Assembly (NCBI RefSeq): GCF_021556455.1
Contig: NZ_JAKGCV010000009.1
Location: forward strand, 1-45,767
DNA from: Streptomyces fuscigenes
GTDB taxonomy: Bacteria; Actinomycetota; Actinomycetes; Streptomycetales; Streptomycetaceae
Reading direction: 5' to 3'
Length of the DNA: 45,767 nt
The position numbers were made by a program, and so were the translations under genes. The notes under the pieces were generated by a model. It worked only from the letters and a program-made list of their open reading frames with translations, made no database searches and was not told where the DNA came from. Shown in pieces: positions 32,875-41,102 of the stretch (position 1 is its first letter; each line of letters begins with the position of its first letter).

Positions 32875-33945
32875 ATGACGGCCGGGAACGACGGCGCGAG
32901 CACACCCGAGGACGACGACCCCTTCGGCTATCTGTATGCCGACGGGCAGCAGTCGGGCGGTGCCCAGCAGCGGCGGCAGGGCGGCTACGGCTACCCCGGC
33001 CCCGCGGCCCAGCCCGGCGTGCCCAGAACTTCCTACAACCAGGTCAGGACGGTCGGGGAGCGCCAGTACGGCGGCCCGCAGCAGCAGGTCCCGCCGCAGG
33101 GCCAGTACCCGCAGCAGCCGGGCCCCTACGGCCAGCAGGGCACTCCTCAGGGGTCCTACGGGCAGCAGCAGGCGGGGTACGGCCAGCAGCAGGGCGGCTA
33201 CGGCGCGCCCAACCCGCACTACGCGGCTCCCGAGACGCAGACCATGGGCCCCGGTGCCGCGCCCCGCCAGGGGCCGCCGGGCGGGCCCTCGGGGCCGGGC
33301 CAGCGCGGCGGTCGCGGGAGCGGCCCCAACACGCGCGGCCTGCTGATCGCGGCCGTCGCCGTGGTCGCCGCGGTGGTGATCGGCATCGCCATCGCGCTGA
33401 TGACGAGCGGCAGCGGTGACTCCAAGGACGACCAGGCAGGTTCCGGCGCTTCGGCCTCGGCCGGCTCCGGCGCCTCCGAGGGCCCCTCGGACAAGCCCTC
33501 CGCGAGCGCGAGCGACGGCGGCGCGCTGCCCGAGCAGGACGCCTCCACGCTCCAGCTCTCGGCGCCGGCCGCCGCGGCCACCGACGTGCCGGGCGCGAAG
33601 GCGAAGGGCGGCGTGTACGTGGCGATGCCGGGCGTCGGCGCCGCGGCGACGTGGACGGTCGACGTGCCGAAGGGCGGCAAGTACACGCTGTTCGCGAACT
33701 ACGGCGTGCCGGGCACGGACGCGAAGATGTCGCTGTTCGTCAACGACCAGGACCGCCGCTCGATCAGCATGAAGAACTTCGCGAACGCCCCGGCGGGAGC
33801 GGCGGACAAGGGCTGGACGACGACGTACTCGTGGATCAGCCTCAAGAAGGGTTCCAACACGATAAAGATCTCCTGCGAGCAGGGAGACCAGTGCGGTGTG
33901 AACCTGGACCAGCTCTCGCTGAAGGCGGGCAACGTCACGAGGTGA
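32875..33945 (+). CDS. Single-TM protein with Gln/Gly/Tyr-rich tail and CBM6/35-like outer domain
   Basis: 356 residues. The cytoplasmic N-terminus begins with DDDPFGYLYAD and continues with about 110 residues of QQGGYGQQPGPYG-like low complexity. One transmembrane helix (LLIAAVAVVAAVVIGIAIALM near 155-175) and a Ser/Ala/Gly linker follow. The C-terminal domain has beta-strand character, GGVYVAMPGVGAAATWTVDVPKGGKYTLFANYGVPGTDAKMSLFVNDQD and GSNTIKISCEQGDQCGVNLDQLSL, typical of carbohydrate-binding module 6/35 folds. It may bind cell-wall or extracellular glycan. A short hairpin follows the stop. Confidence 0.82.
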   Translation: MTAGNDGASTPEDDDPFGYLYADGQQSGGAQQRRQGGYGYPGPAAQPGVPRTSYNQVRTVGERQYGGPQQQVPPQGQYPQQPGPYGQQGTPQGSYGQQQAGYGQQQGGYGAPNPHYAAPETQTMGPGAAPRQGPPGGPSGPGQRGGRGSGPNTRGLLIAAVAVVAAVVIGIAIALMTSGSGDSKDDQAGSGASASAGSGASEGPSDKPSASASDGGALPEQDASTLQLSAPAAAATDVPGAKAKGGVYVAMPGVGAAATWTVDVPKGGKYTLFANYGVPGTDAKMSLFVNDQDRRSISMKNFANAPAGAADKGWTTTYSWISLKKGSNTIKISCEQGDQCGVNLDQLSLKAGNVTR

Positions 33946-33961
33946 GTGCCCCACGGGGCAC
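33946..33961. terminator. Short hairpin directly after the stop
   Basis: GTGCCCC-AC-GGGGCAC begins with the base after the TGA. A 7-bp stem with a 2-nt loop; weak but well placed as a terminator. Confidence 0.4.
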
Positions 33962-34118
33962 GAGGACCGCGCACGTCGGCTCCCGTCGCGGGACGCGCGT
34001 GCGCGGCACCGGATCACGAACGGCCGGGAGGTCCCGGACGGCGGCGGCCCCGGGCGCTCGGGGCGGGTCCTGTCCGGGCCCGCTCGCGCTGCGACGGGCG
34101 CCCGCGCGGGCGGCCCGG

Positions 34119-34865
34119 TCAGTGGCCGCCGACGGGCCCGACGAAGGTGGCCGGGTGGGTGGCCCCGTCCTGGCGCAGGACGGGCTGGTAGTCCCAGGCG
34201 AGCGACGCGGAGTGCGTCTCGTTCGGCGGGGTGACGACGAGGGTCTTCACGTCGACCTGCTCGCCGTCGCCCTTGCTGTAGGGCATGTACGTCACGGTGA
34301 AGCTGGTGCTGCCGCCGGGCCGCACGGTCACCGCGTGGGGCGCCTGGGAGGTCTGCCGGCTGAGCGACCACGTGACGCCGCCGCCCACGAGGTCCACGCC
34401 CGGGTAGCCGTCCATGCTGCACGCCGCCGAGCCCTTGTTCGTCATGGTGACGACGACCCCGCCCGGGGAGCCCACCGACTGGGCGCCGCTGCCGGGGCCG
34501 TACGCGAAGGCGAGGTCGGCGGTCCGGCAGGCGCCCCCGCCGGTCGCGGCGTCCGCCCGGGCGGCCGTGCCGCGGGCGGGGGAGGCGGCGGAGCCCCGTC
34601 CGGACGATCCCGCGGCGGCCGCGGCCTGGCCCGAGCCCGATCCGGAATCGGTGCCCGCACCGGATGCGGCGGTCGCACCCGCCCCGTCGGCGTCCTTCGA
34701 GGAGCCCGCCGCGGTGCCGCCCCCGGCGCTCCCGGTGGCCGTCGAGGCGGTCGCGGAAGCCGCCGCCGAGGCGCCGTTCGTGCCGGAGGCGCCTCCGCAC
34801 GCGGTGAGGAGCAGGCCACCGGCGAGGGTGGCGACGGCCAGGGGAAGGATCGAGGAGCGACGCAT
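34119..34865 (-). CDS. DUF4232-type lipoprotein
   Basis: 248 residues. A lipoprotein signal (ILPLAVATLAGGLLLTACGG, lipobox LTAC) is followed by about 90 residues of Ala/Ser/Gly/Thr linker. The beta-rich DUF4232 domain runs CRTADLAFAYGPGSGAQSVGSPGGVVVTMTNKGSAACSMDGYPGVDLVGGG, THAV-like PHAVTVRPGGSTSFTVTYMPYSKGD and VKTLVVTPPNETHSASLAWDYQ. Two cysteines (GACRTAD and AACSMDG) probably form the family disulphide. Exported, function unknown. ATG 34865 is chosen for the signal peptide. Confidence 0.87.
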   Translation of the reverse strand: MRRSSILPLAVATLAGGLLLTACGGASGTNGASAAASATASTATGSAGGGTAAGSSKDADGAGATAASGAGTDSGSGSGQAAAAAGSSGRGSAASPARGTAARADAATGGGACRTADLAFAYGPGSGAQSVGSPGGVVVTMTNKGSAACSMDGYPGVDLVGGGVTWSLSRQTSQAPHAVTVRPGGSTSFTVTYMPYSKGDGEQVDVKTLVVTPPNETHSASLAWDYQPVLRQDGATHPATFVGPVGGH

Positions 34866-35234
34866 CAGGGAGTACCTCGGTTCGGGGCGCCGCAGCCCTG
34901 GGGCGCGGCTCGGCGGACGAGCGGTTTCGGAGGCGACCTCCGCGGCCCCCTCTGTGATCATCCTTGCTCACCGAAGGCCGTTCATGACCGTCCGTCGTGC
35001 CTCTACGACCGCACCGTCGAGCGTCTGTGACATGGCAACAGTGCACGTCAGGGGGCGCGGCAGGGCGTTGAGCCCCGGAAGGGCGGGCCGTTCGACGGTG
35101 CGGCGGCGGCCGGGAGCCGCCGCCACGTCCCGGGGCTGTCACGGTGGCGCACCGCTCGCCCCCCGAGGCGCAACCCGGAGGCTCCCGGCGCGTCCGCCCA
35201 CCGGGCCCCGCGCTGCGGCTTCCGTCACCGGGTC
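34866..35234. terminator. Gene-free spacer with hairpin after the 65-residue ORF
   Basis: 369 bp. At 35102-35124 GGCGGCGGC-CGGGA-GCCGCCGCC forms a perfect 9-bp stem, suitable as terminator for the small gene ending at 35235. The part nearer 34866-35040 should hold the promoter of the DUF4232 gene. Confidence 0.45.
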
Positions 35235-35432
35235 CTAGGCGACGGCTCCCGCCGCGCCGGCCGTCGCCGCGTCCGCCGCGTCCGGCGCGACCACCAGGAA
35301 CGCGTCCGCCGCGAGGTCCATCACCACGGTCGCCTCGGTGCCCTCGTCCCGCCGGTGGGCCGCGAACTCCTCGGCGGGCCACGCTCCGCGTGGCGCTCCG
35401 GCGGGGAATCGGGCCAGGATCTTCTTCTCCAT
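35235..35432 (-). CDS. 65-residue small protein of unknown function
   Basis: Begins MEKKILARFPAGAPRGAWPA, continues EEFAAHRRDEGTEATVVMDLAADAFLVVAPD and ends in an Ala-rich tail. The ATG at 35432 is preceded by AGGGGAG at 7-nt spacing, one of the better ribosome-binding sites in the window, which is why I call it a gene. Composition is mixed and balanced rather than the Arg/Pro/Gly bias of shadow frames. No domain recognised; no leader/core cysteine or Ser/Thr pattern typical of a lanthipeptide. Confidence 0.65.
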   Translation of the reverse strand: MEKKILARFPAGAPRGAWPAEEFAAHRRDEGTEATVVMDLAADAFLVVAPDAADAATAGAAGAVA

Positions 35433-35535
35433 CAGGCGCTCCCCTCGGGGTTGTTGCTCTGCTTCTGCGTATGTCCACACTCCCCCTCGATACGCCTGCC
35501 GAATGCGTCGGTGTGCCCGGCGTTCCCGCGCATGC

Positions 35536-35574
35536 ACCGCGGCCCCGTCGGCACGGTGCCGAGGGGGCCGCGGT
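35536..35574. terminator. Long hairpin downstream of the six-TM gene
   Basis: ACCGCGGCCCC (35536-35546) pairs with GGGGCCGCGGT (35564-35574), and TCGGCAC pairs with GTGCCGA inside, separated by one G/G mismatch. Lies 41 bp beyond the stop of the minus-strand gene ending at 35615. Confidence 0.65.
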
Positions 35575-35614
35575 CGCGTAGTTCGCGTCGCTGAGTGCGT
35601 GTCGCTCCGGCGGC

Positions 35615-36274
35615 TCAGTACGAGAGCGCCGGCGCCTTCGCGGCGCGGGAGGCGCTGCGCACGGTGGAGACGCCCACCGCCAGCAGCCAGTAGCTGAGGA
35701 TCGCGCCCATCAGCGCCGTCGTGCCCCAGCCGTTGGCCGCGTAGAAGTGCGCGGGGACGTTGCCGAAGAACAGCGACGGGACGAAGGCCAGGTTGACGGC
35801 GGCGAGGGTGTAGGCCGACCAGCAGGTCCAGCGCGGCAGCAGGCGGGTGCGGGAGAGGATGAAGCCGACGCAGGCGAGGAAGATGCCGAGCATGAGCCGG
35901 GAGATCGAGCCGTACAGGATGTAGGTGCCGCTGACGGTGATCGTCGGGTCGATGGGGTGGTCGGACGCGATCACGGCGCCCGCCTCCAGGCCGCTGGAAA
36001 CCAGGGTGACCGTCGCGTAGACGAGACCCGAGGCGAAGGCCAGGGAGCCGGCCCACTCGTACTCCGGGCTGACCCGCTTGACGAGTTCGCGGAACGCCGT
36101 GACGAACAGGACGAGGAACGCGAGCCCGAGGATCCCGAGCAGCAGCCGCGCCAGCACGTTGGAGGCCGGCGGCGGCCCGGAGTAGACGAAGTACAGCGGC
36201 ACTTCGACGATGAGGGCGGCCGCGGCGGAGATGCCCGCGATGCCGGTGAAGCGCCTGGCGATGGTCTCGTTCAT
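35615..36274 (-). CDS. Six-TM membrane protein (DUF4386-like)
   Basis: 219 residues with about six hydrophobic helices. Begins MNETIARRFTGIAGISAAAALIVEVPLYFVYSG, followed by ARLLLGILGLAFLVLFVTAFRELVKR and ISRLMLGIFLACVGFILSRTRLLPRWTCW. The opening (x-x-R-x-x-G-I-x-x-I) and helix pattern resemble the DUF4386 family of membrane proteins of unknown function. ATG 36274 with GGGGGA upstream. Single gene. Confidence 0.72.
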   Translation of the reverse strand: MNETIARRFTGIAGISAAAALIVEVPLYFVYSGPPPASNVLARLLLGILGLAFLVLFVTAFRELVKRVSPEYEWAGSLAFASGLVYATVTLVSSGLEAGAVIASDHPIDPTITVSGTYILYGSISRLMLGIFLACVGFILSRTRLLPRWTCWSAYTLAAVNLAFVPSLFFGNVPAHFYAANGWGTTALMGAILSYWLLAVGVSTVRSASRAAKAPALSY

Positions 36275-36392
36275 GGGTTCCCCCGAAGTGTGGTGTCGAT
36301 CCGTGTCGTGCCGGCGCCCGCTGCCGCGCGGGCCGCGGCCCCCGGGCGGGTGCCGCGTGCGGTGGTGCGTACGAGTGCCCGCGGTGCAGCGT

Positions 36393-36498
36393 GCGGTGAT
36401 GCGTGCGGTGATGCGTGCGGTGATGCGTGCGAGTCGAGCCTGCGGTCGTGCCGCCTGCGGTCGTCCCGCCTGCCGTCGTGCCGCCTGCGGTCGTGCCG
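36393..36498. repeat. 12-bp and 15-bp tandem repeats
   Basis: GCGGTGATGCGT three times exactly (36393-36428), then CCTGCGGTCGTGCCG four times with few changes (36439-36498). They lie in the 474-bp divergent spacer between the six-TM gene and the transporter gene; the rest of the spacer shows nothing recognisable. Confidence 0.85.
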
Positions 36499-36748
36499 CG
36501 CCCGCCGCGTCCTGCCGGCACCGAGAATCCTGCCGCTCCCGGCGCCCCGGGTCGCTGGGCCTGAGGACCGGATCGGGGGTGGACCTGACGACACCCTCCC
36601 GCGTGGCACGGGCCACCCGAATCTCTGCTTCTCGCCGGGGTATGCGCGCAGGGCCCATCGGCGCCACGCGGTCCGTACACCGGCCTCCCGGCGGCGGAGA
36701 CCGCGACGGCGATAATGGGCGAAATCCGAACCCAACGGACAGGATGAG

Positions 36749-38383
36749 ATGAATATCGGCCGCCCACGTCGATCGAATCCCGTACGACAGGGCCGCGCGA
36801 GGACCGGTCCGGACCGCCCGGTCAACGACCGGCTGCTCCGCTCACTCCTGCGCCGGCGGAAGCGGCCGCTGACCGAGGCCGACGTCACCGTGACGAACAA
36901 GGCCGAGGTGCACCGGGCGGTGTCCGCGGCGGCGCTCGGCAACATGATGGAGTGGTTCGACTTCGGCGTGTACGCCTACCTGGCGAGCACGCTCGGGAAG
37001 GTGTTCTTCCCGTCGAGCTCGCCGGGCGCCCAGGTCGTCTCCACGTTCGCGACGTTCGCCGCCGCCTTCTTCGTGCGTCCGCTCGGCGGTCTCGTCTTCG
37101 GTCCGCTGGGCGACCGCATCGGCCGCAAGCGCGTCCTCGCGGTCACCATGATCATGATGGCGATCAGCACGTTCGCCGTGGGCTTCCTGCCGGGGTACTC
37201 GGCCATCGGTTTCGGGGCGCCGATCCTGCTGCTGATCTGCCGTCTGGTGCAGGGGTTCTCGACCGGCGGCGAGTACGCGGGCGCCACGACGTACATCGCC
37301 GAGTACGCGCCGGACAAGCGCCGCGGCTTCCTCGGCAGCTGGCTCGACTTCGGCACGTTCATCGGCTACGCCTTCGGCTCCGGCGTGGTGACCCTCCTGA
37401 CCGCGCTGCTCGGCAGCGACGGGATGGTGCACTACGGCTGGCGCATCCCGTTCTTCATCGCGGGCCCACTGGGTCTCGTCGGCCTCTACATGCGGCTGCG
37501 GCTGGAGGAGACACCGGCGTTCCAGCGCGAGCAGGAGGCCGCGGCCGCCGAGAACCGCGAGGGCGGGGGCGGCGCGGCCGAGGCGGCGCGCGCCGACGAC
37601 GAGCTGGCGAGCGGCGCGCGGCAGTCGGGCAAGGGGCGGCTGCGGGAGATCTTCACGCAGCACTGGGAGGCCGTGCTGATCTGCATGGGCCTCGTCCTGC
37701 TCTACAACGTCACGAACTACATGGTCACCTCGTACCTGCCGACCTTCATGACGGAGACCCTGCACCAGGGCGACGTGACCGCGCAGTTGCTGATCCTCGG
37801 CACCATGGTCGTGGTGGCCCTGACCATCACGACGGTGGGGCGCTCCTCCGACCGGTGGGGGCGGCGGCCGATGTTCCTGGCGGGCAGCATCGCGATGGTC
37901 GTGCTGGCCGCCCCGGCGATCCTGCTGATCAAGCAGGGCGGGATCGTGCTTCCGGCGCTGGGCTGCCTGATCCTCGGCCTGCTGCTGGTGTGCTTCGCGG
38001 GCACGTCCGCCTCGACGCTGCCGGCGCTGTTCCCGACGCGCATCCGCTACGGGGCGCTCTCGATCGCCTTCAACGTCTCCGTGTCCCTCTTCGGCGGCAC
38101 GACGCCGCTGATCGCGTCCGCGCTGGTGGAGAAGACGCACGACACCATGATCCCGGCGTACTACCTGATGATCGCCGGGCTGATCGGCCTCATCTCGACG
38201 TTCTTCCTGCACGAGACGGCCGGCAAGCCGCTGCGCGGCTCGGGGCCGATGGTGGAGACGGAGGAGCAGGCCCGCAGCCTGGTGGCCCGCAGCCGGACCG
38301 AGGCCGGCCGCCAGGCGCGGGACGTGTGGCTGCGGGTGCGCCACCCCGGCCGGCACCACACGCACCACGACGGCCGGGGCTGA
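36749..38383 (+). CDS. MFS transporter, metabolite:H+ symporter (ProP-like) family
   Basis: 544 residues, 12 predicted helices. Family landmarks: ALGNMMEWFDFGVYAYLASTLGKVFF (helix 1), FVRPLGGLVFGPLGDRIGRKRVLAVTMIMMAISTFAVGFLPGY (MFS loop 2-3 motif), ICRLVQGFSTGGEYAGATTYIAEYAPDKRRGFLGSW, and TVGRSSDRWGRRPMFL in loop 8-9. This is the MHS group that includes proline/betaine (ProP) and organic-acid carriers; the substrate is unclear. The central loop is extended with Glu/Ala/Gly residues, and the C-terminus is a His/Arg-rich tail. ATG 36749; GGACAGGATGAG upstream. Confidence 0.9.
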   Translation: MNIGRPRRSNPVRQGRARTGPDRPVNDRLLRSLLRRRKRPLTEADVTVTNKAEVHRAVSAAALGNMMEWFDFGVYAYLASTLGKVFFPSSSPGAQVVSTFATFAAAFFVRPLGGLVFGPLGDRIGRKRVLAVTMIMMAISTFAVGFLPGYSAIGFGAPILLLICRLVQGFSTGGEYAGATTYIAEYAPDKRRGFLGSWLDFGTFIGYAFGSGVVTLLTALLGSDGMVHYGWRIPFFIAGPLGLVGLYMRLRLEETPAFQREQEAAAAENREGGGGAAEAARADDELASGARQSGKGRLREIFTQHWEAVLICMGLVLLYNVTNYMVTSYLPTFMTETLHQGDVTAQLLILGTMVVVALTITTVGRSSDRWGRRPMFLAGSIAMVVLAAPAILLIKQGGIVLPALGCLILGLLLVCFAGTSASTLPALFPTRIRYGALSIAFNVSVSLFGGTTPLIASALVEKTHDTMIPAYYLMIAGLIGLISTFFLHETAGKPLRGSGPMVETEEQARSLVARSRTEAGRQARDVWLRVRHPGRHHTHHDGRG

Positions 38384-38395
38384 ACCCGGCGGACG

Positions 38396-38419
38396 GGCCG
38401 GGGCCGCGGGGCCCCGGCC
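38396..38419. terminator. Bidirectional terminator hairpin
   Basis: GGCCGGGGCC-GCGG-GGCCCCGGCC, perfect 10-bp stem and 4-nt loop, between the convergent transporter and S53 peptidase genes. Confidence 0.7.
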
Positions 38420-38432
38420 GCCGCCGTCGCCG

Positions 38433-39839
38433 TCAGCCCCGCCGGGCCAGTTCCGGTACGAAGCGGGCCGCGTCGACCGTGCCGACACCGGTCGCCATGT
38501 CGTAGCCGCGCACCGCGTCGTAGCCGGTGACGCCCTGGTACGAGTTGTTCGTGCCGTCCCTCACGTCCACCACGCCCGTGAACGGGTTCCACAGCGACTG
38601 CGCCGACAGGCTGTACAGCGCCTGGTGGATGTCCCCGAGCCGGTGCCCGGCCTGCTGGTCGGCGAGCGCGACGATGCCGGAGAACAGCGGGCTGGCCTCG
38701 CTCGTGCCGCCCGACACCCCCCAGCCGGTGTCCGCCGGGTCGTAGCTCGTGTACGTCCAGGCGCCGCCGTCCACCGCGGCCGCCATGGAGACGTCCGGGG
38801 TGCCGCGCTGCGCGCCGACGGCGCGGCGGACGCCGTCCTGGTACGAGGGCCGGGCGAAGACGTGCGACTGACCGCCGCCGCCCGCGCCGTAGTCGTTGTA
38901 GACGCTGTCGGGCGCGGTGCGCGCGCCCTTCTCGTCCAGGTGCAGCTGGGTGCCGCCGATGGACGTCACGAGCGGGTCGGAGGACGGCCAGGAGTTGACG
39001 CGCCGGTCGTAGTAACCGACCCCGTCCTCGGTCGAGTCGGTGGCCCCGCCGTCGCCGGAGGAGGCGAGCACGGTCACGCCGCGCTTCGCCGCGGCCTCGA
39101 ACGCGTACCGCAGTCCGCGGATGCTGGAGAAGTCGCCCGCGGCGAACCCGGGGAAGGTGTTCTCCGTCGCGCCGAAGCTCTGCGTGATGACGTCGCCGAC
39201 GCCCCGGTCGACGAGGCTCTTCTCGGCGTCCATCATCTCGGGCAGGCCGGTGGTGCCCTCGGTCTCCGCGACGCCCGTCTCGACGAGGACGAGGCGCGCG
39301 TCGGGCGCGACGGCGTGCGCCATCTGCACGTCGAGGCTGGTCTCGCCGGCCCACCCGGTCATGGTCTCGTCCGTGGGGTCGAACGCCGGGACCTTGCCCC
39401 ACTTCACGATGTCGACGTGGGTGCTCTTGATGCCGAACTGCTTGCTGTAGACGTCGAGGTCGTGCTGCACGGTCGGCGAGCCGAAGGAGTCCACGATGAC
39501 GATCGTCCGGCCCTTGCCGGTGATCCCCCTGCGGTAGAGGGGGTTCAGGTCGTACGCCTGCCGGTACTGCGTGGGCGTGTAGCACGCGATGCCGTACTGG
39601 GCCTGGCACTGCGCCGTCGTCAGCGGCCCGCTCGCGCCGCGGACGAGCTGGTGCCCCGCCACGGCCGGCACGGGCCGGGGAAGGGCGGCGGAGGCCGCCG
39701 GCGCGAAGGCAGAGGCGGAGGCGGCCGGGGCGGGCGCCGCTCCCGGCGCCGTGGCGAGGGCGCAGGCCGCGAGGGCGGTGACGCCGGCAGCCAGGGCAGC
39801 GGCTCTCTTCCGGGGCAGGGCCGGGAGAACTCTGTGCAT
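38433..39839 (-). CDS. S53 family (sedolisin) secreted peptidase
   Basis: 468 residues. An export signal (RAAALAAGVTALAACALATAPGA) is followed by LTTAQCQAQYGIACYTPTQYRQAYDLNPLYRRGITGKGRTIVIVDSFG. Catalytic residues are in WAGETSLDVQMAHAVAPDA (Glu and Asp of the Ser-Glu-Asp triad), with the serine in WGVSGGTSEASPLFSGIVAL; a C-terminal calcium-site-like GYDAVRGYDMATGVGTVDA follows. It lacks a large pro-domain. Sedolisins work at acidic pH outside the cell. ATG 39839 has AAGGAGC upstream. Two palindromes lie 35-70 bp upstream. Confidence 0.93.
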   Translation of the reverse strand: MHRVLPALPRKRAAALAAGVTALAACALATAPGAAPAPAASASAFAPAASAALPRPVPAVAGHQLVRGASGPLTTAQCQAQYGIACYTPTQYRQAYDLNPLYRRGITGKGRTIVIVDSFGSPTVQHDLDVYSKQFGIKSTHVDIVKWGKVPAFDPTDETMTGWAGETSLDVQMAHAVAPDARLVLVETGVAETEGTTGLPEMMDAEKSLVDRGVGDVITQSFGATENTFPGFAAGDFSSIRGLRYAFEAAAKRGVTVLASSGDGGATDSTEDGVGYYDRRVNSWPSSDPLVTSIGGTQLHLDEKGARTAPDSVYNDYGAGGGGQSHVFARPSYQDGVRRAVGAQRGTPDVSMAAAVDGGAWTYTSYDPADTGWGVSGGTSEASPLFSGIVALADQQAGHRLGDIHQALYSLSAQSLWNPFTGVVDVRDGTNNSYQGVTGYDAVRGYDMATGVGTVDAARFVPELARRG

Positions 39840-39872
39840 GGAGGTGCTCCTTGCATCGAGTGGATCATGCCG

Positions 39873-39907
39873 ACCGATCGGGCGATCGGTATGACGATCA
39901 GATCGTC
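39873..39907. promoter_or_regulatory. Two adjacent palindromes upstream of the S53 peptidase gene
   Basis: ACCGATCG-GG-CGATCGGT (39873-39890) and GACGATC-A-GATCGTC (39893-39907), both perfect. They lie 34-68 bp upstream of the peptidase ATG. The CGATCG core and spacing suit TetR-type operators. Confidence 0.5.
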
Positions 39908-40433
39908 AGGTCGTCGCTGGAACAAGGAGCCCTGCACGCGGGAGGCTCCTGTTTACTCCGGCCAGCCGAATATTTTGCCCGTACATGACACCTTCGCGGC
40001 TTGGCTTCGCGACTCGGCGCGACCCACCCGGGCACCCCGTCAGGAGGCCGACGGGCGCGGACGGAGCGGAGCGACGCAGGGTAGCGGGGGGCGGGGCAGC
40101 GAGGGGCCGGGGCAGCGGGGCGGGGGGCGGGGGGCCGCGAGTACGCGTCCGGGGTCCCGGACGCACGGCACCGGAGGAACGGCACCGGACGGGCGGCGGC
40201 CGCGGGAGCGCGGGCGGCCGGCATCGGAAGATCGGCGAAATCGCAGACTCGCGGAACCGCAGAAGCGCTGAATCGCGGGAGCACTCCCGGCCGGTCCCGG
40301 AGCAGCGGGGTCCGCGGGTGTGAGCTTCGAGGCGCCACGACACGGGCGCGGGCCCACCCCGCCGAGGGCGGTGTATGGGCCGCGAACCTCATGACACACC
40401 CATATTAAGTAACAAATACATCAAGGAGCATAA

Positions 40434-40453
40434 AATCAGCATCAATGCTGATT
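40434..40453. promoter_or_regulatory. AT-rich inverted repeat upstream of the SPW-repeat gene
   Basis: AATCAGCAT-CA-ATGCTGATT, perfect 9-bp arms, inside an unusually A/T-rich stretch (about 40392-40455) in the 675-bp divergent spacer 39840-40514. About 60 bp upstream of the ATG. The GC-rich part 39960-40390 shows no gene. Confidence 0.5.
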
Positions 40454-40514
40454 GAGGTGTGGCACTCAGGTGACTCGGATTCGGTCACACGCCACATCGA
40501 AGGAGGTGGCCGAG

Positions 40515-40976
40515 ATGGCGGCACACACGTCACCCGGCGCGTCATCCAGTACGTCACACAGCATTGACGAACACCCGGACATCATGGCCCTCCGAGCCCG
40601 CTCGGAGAAGGCCACTTCCACGCCCATGGCGCAGGCGGTGGAAGGGCTCGCGCTGCTCGCCGGTCTGTACCTGGCGGCATCCCCCTGGATCACCGGATTC
40701 AGCGGATTCACCGCGCTGACTATCACCAACCTGATCGCCGGAATCGCGTTCGTCCTGTTCACCATGGGCTTCGTCAACTCGGCCTACGAGCGCACGCACG
40801 GCATGAGCTGGGCCGCACTCGGCATCGGCGTGTTCACGATCATCGCCCCGTGGGTGGTGACCGGCAGTTTCGACACGACCCGAACGATCTGGAGCAACTG
40901 TGTCGTCGGCGGCGTGATGGTGTGCCTCGCGCTACTGACCGCGGTCATGGGCGCGGCGGGAGCGCGACGGCGCTGA
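40515..40976 (+). CDS. SPW-repeat integral membrane protein
   Basis: 153 residues. After a polar N-terminus (residues 1-40) come four helices with two SPW-type units: ALLAGLYLAASPWITGFSGFTALTITNLIAGIAFVLFTMGF and AALGIGVFTIIAPWVVTGSFDTTRTIWSNCVVGGVMVCLALLTAV. The second has A-P-W in place of S-P-W. Small actinobacterial membrane proteins of this family have no proven function. ATG 40515 has AGGAGG at 8 nt. A strong terminator follows. Confidence 0.9.
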   Translation: MAAHTSPGASSSTSHSIDEHPDIMALRARSEKATSTPMAQAVEGLALLAGLYLAASPWITGFSGFTALTITNLIAGIAFVLFTMGFVNSAYERTHGMSWAALGIGVFTIIAPWVVTGSFDTTRTIWSNCVVGGVMVCLALLTAVMGAAGARRR

Positions 40977-41006
40977 CCGCGGCACCACCGGAATCGATTC
41001 CGACGG

Positions 41007-41037
41007 AACCGGCGGCACGGATGCGTGCCGCCGGTTT
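41007..41037 (+). terminator. Intrinsic terminator after the SPW-repeat gene
   Basis: AACCGGCGGCACG (41007-41019) pairs with CGTGCCGCCGGTT (41024-41036) around GATG, followed by TTTCGT. 13-bp perfect stem, 30 bp after the stop. Confidence 0.8.
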
Positions 41038-41102
41038 CGTGCGCGCGGGCCCGCCGGACACCGGACGCCCGTCCCGGCGGGCCCCACCGTAGGGTTGGCC
41101 GC

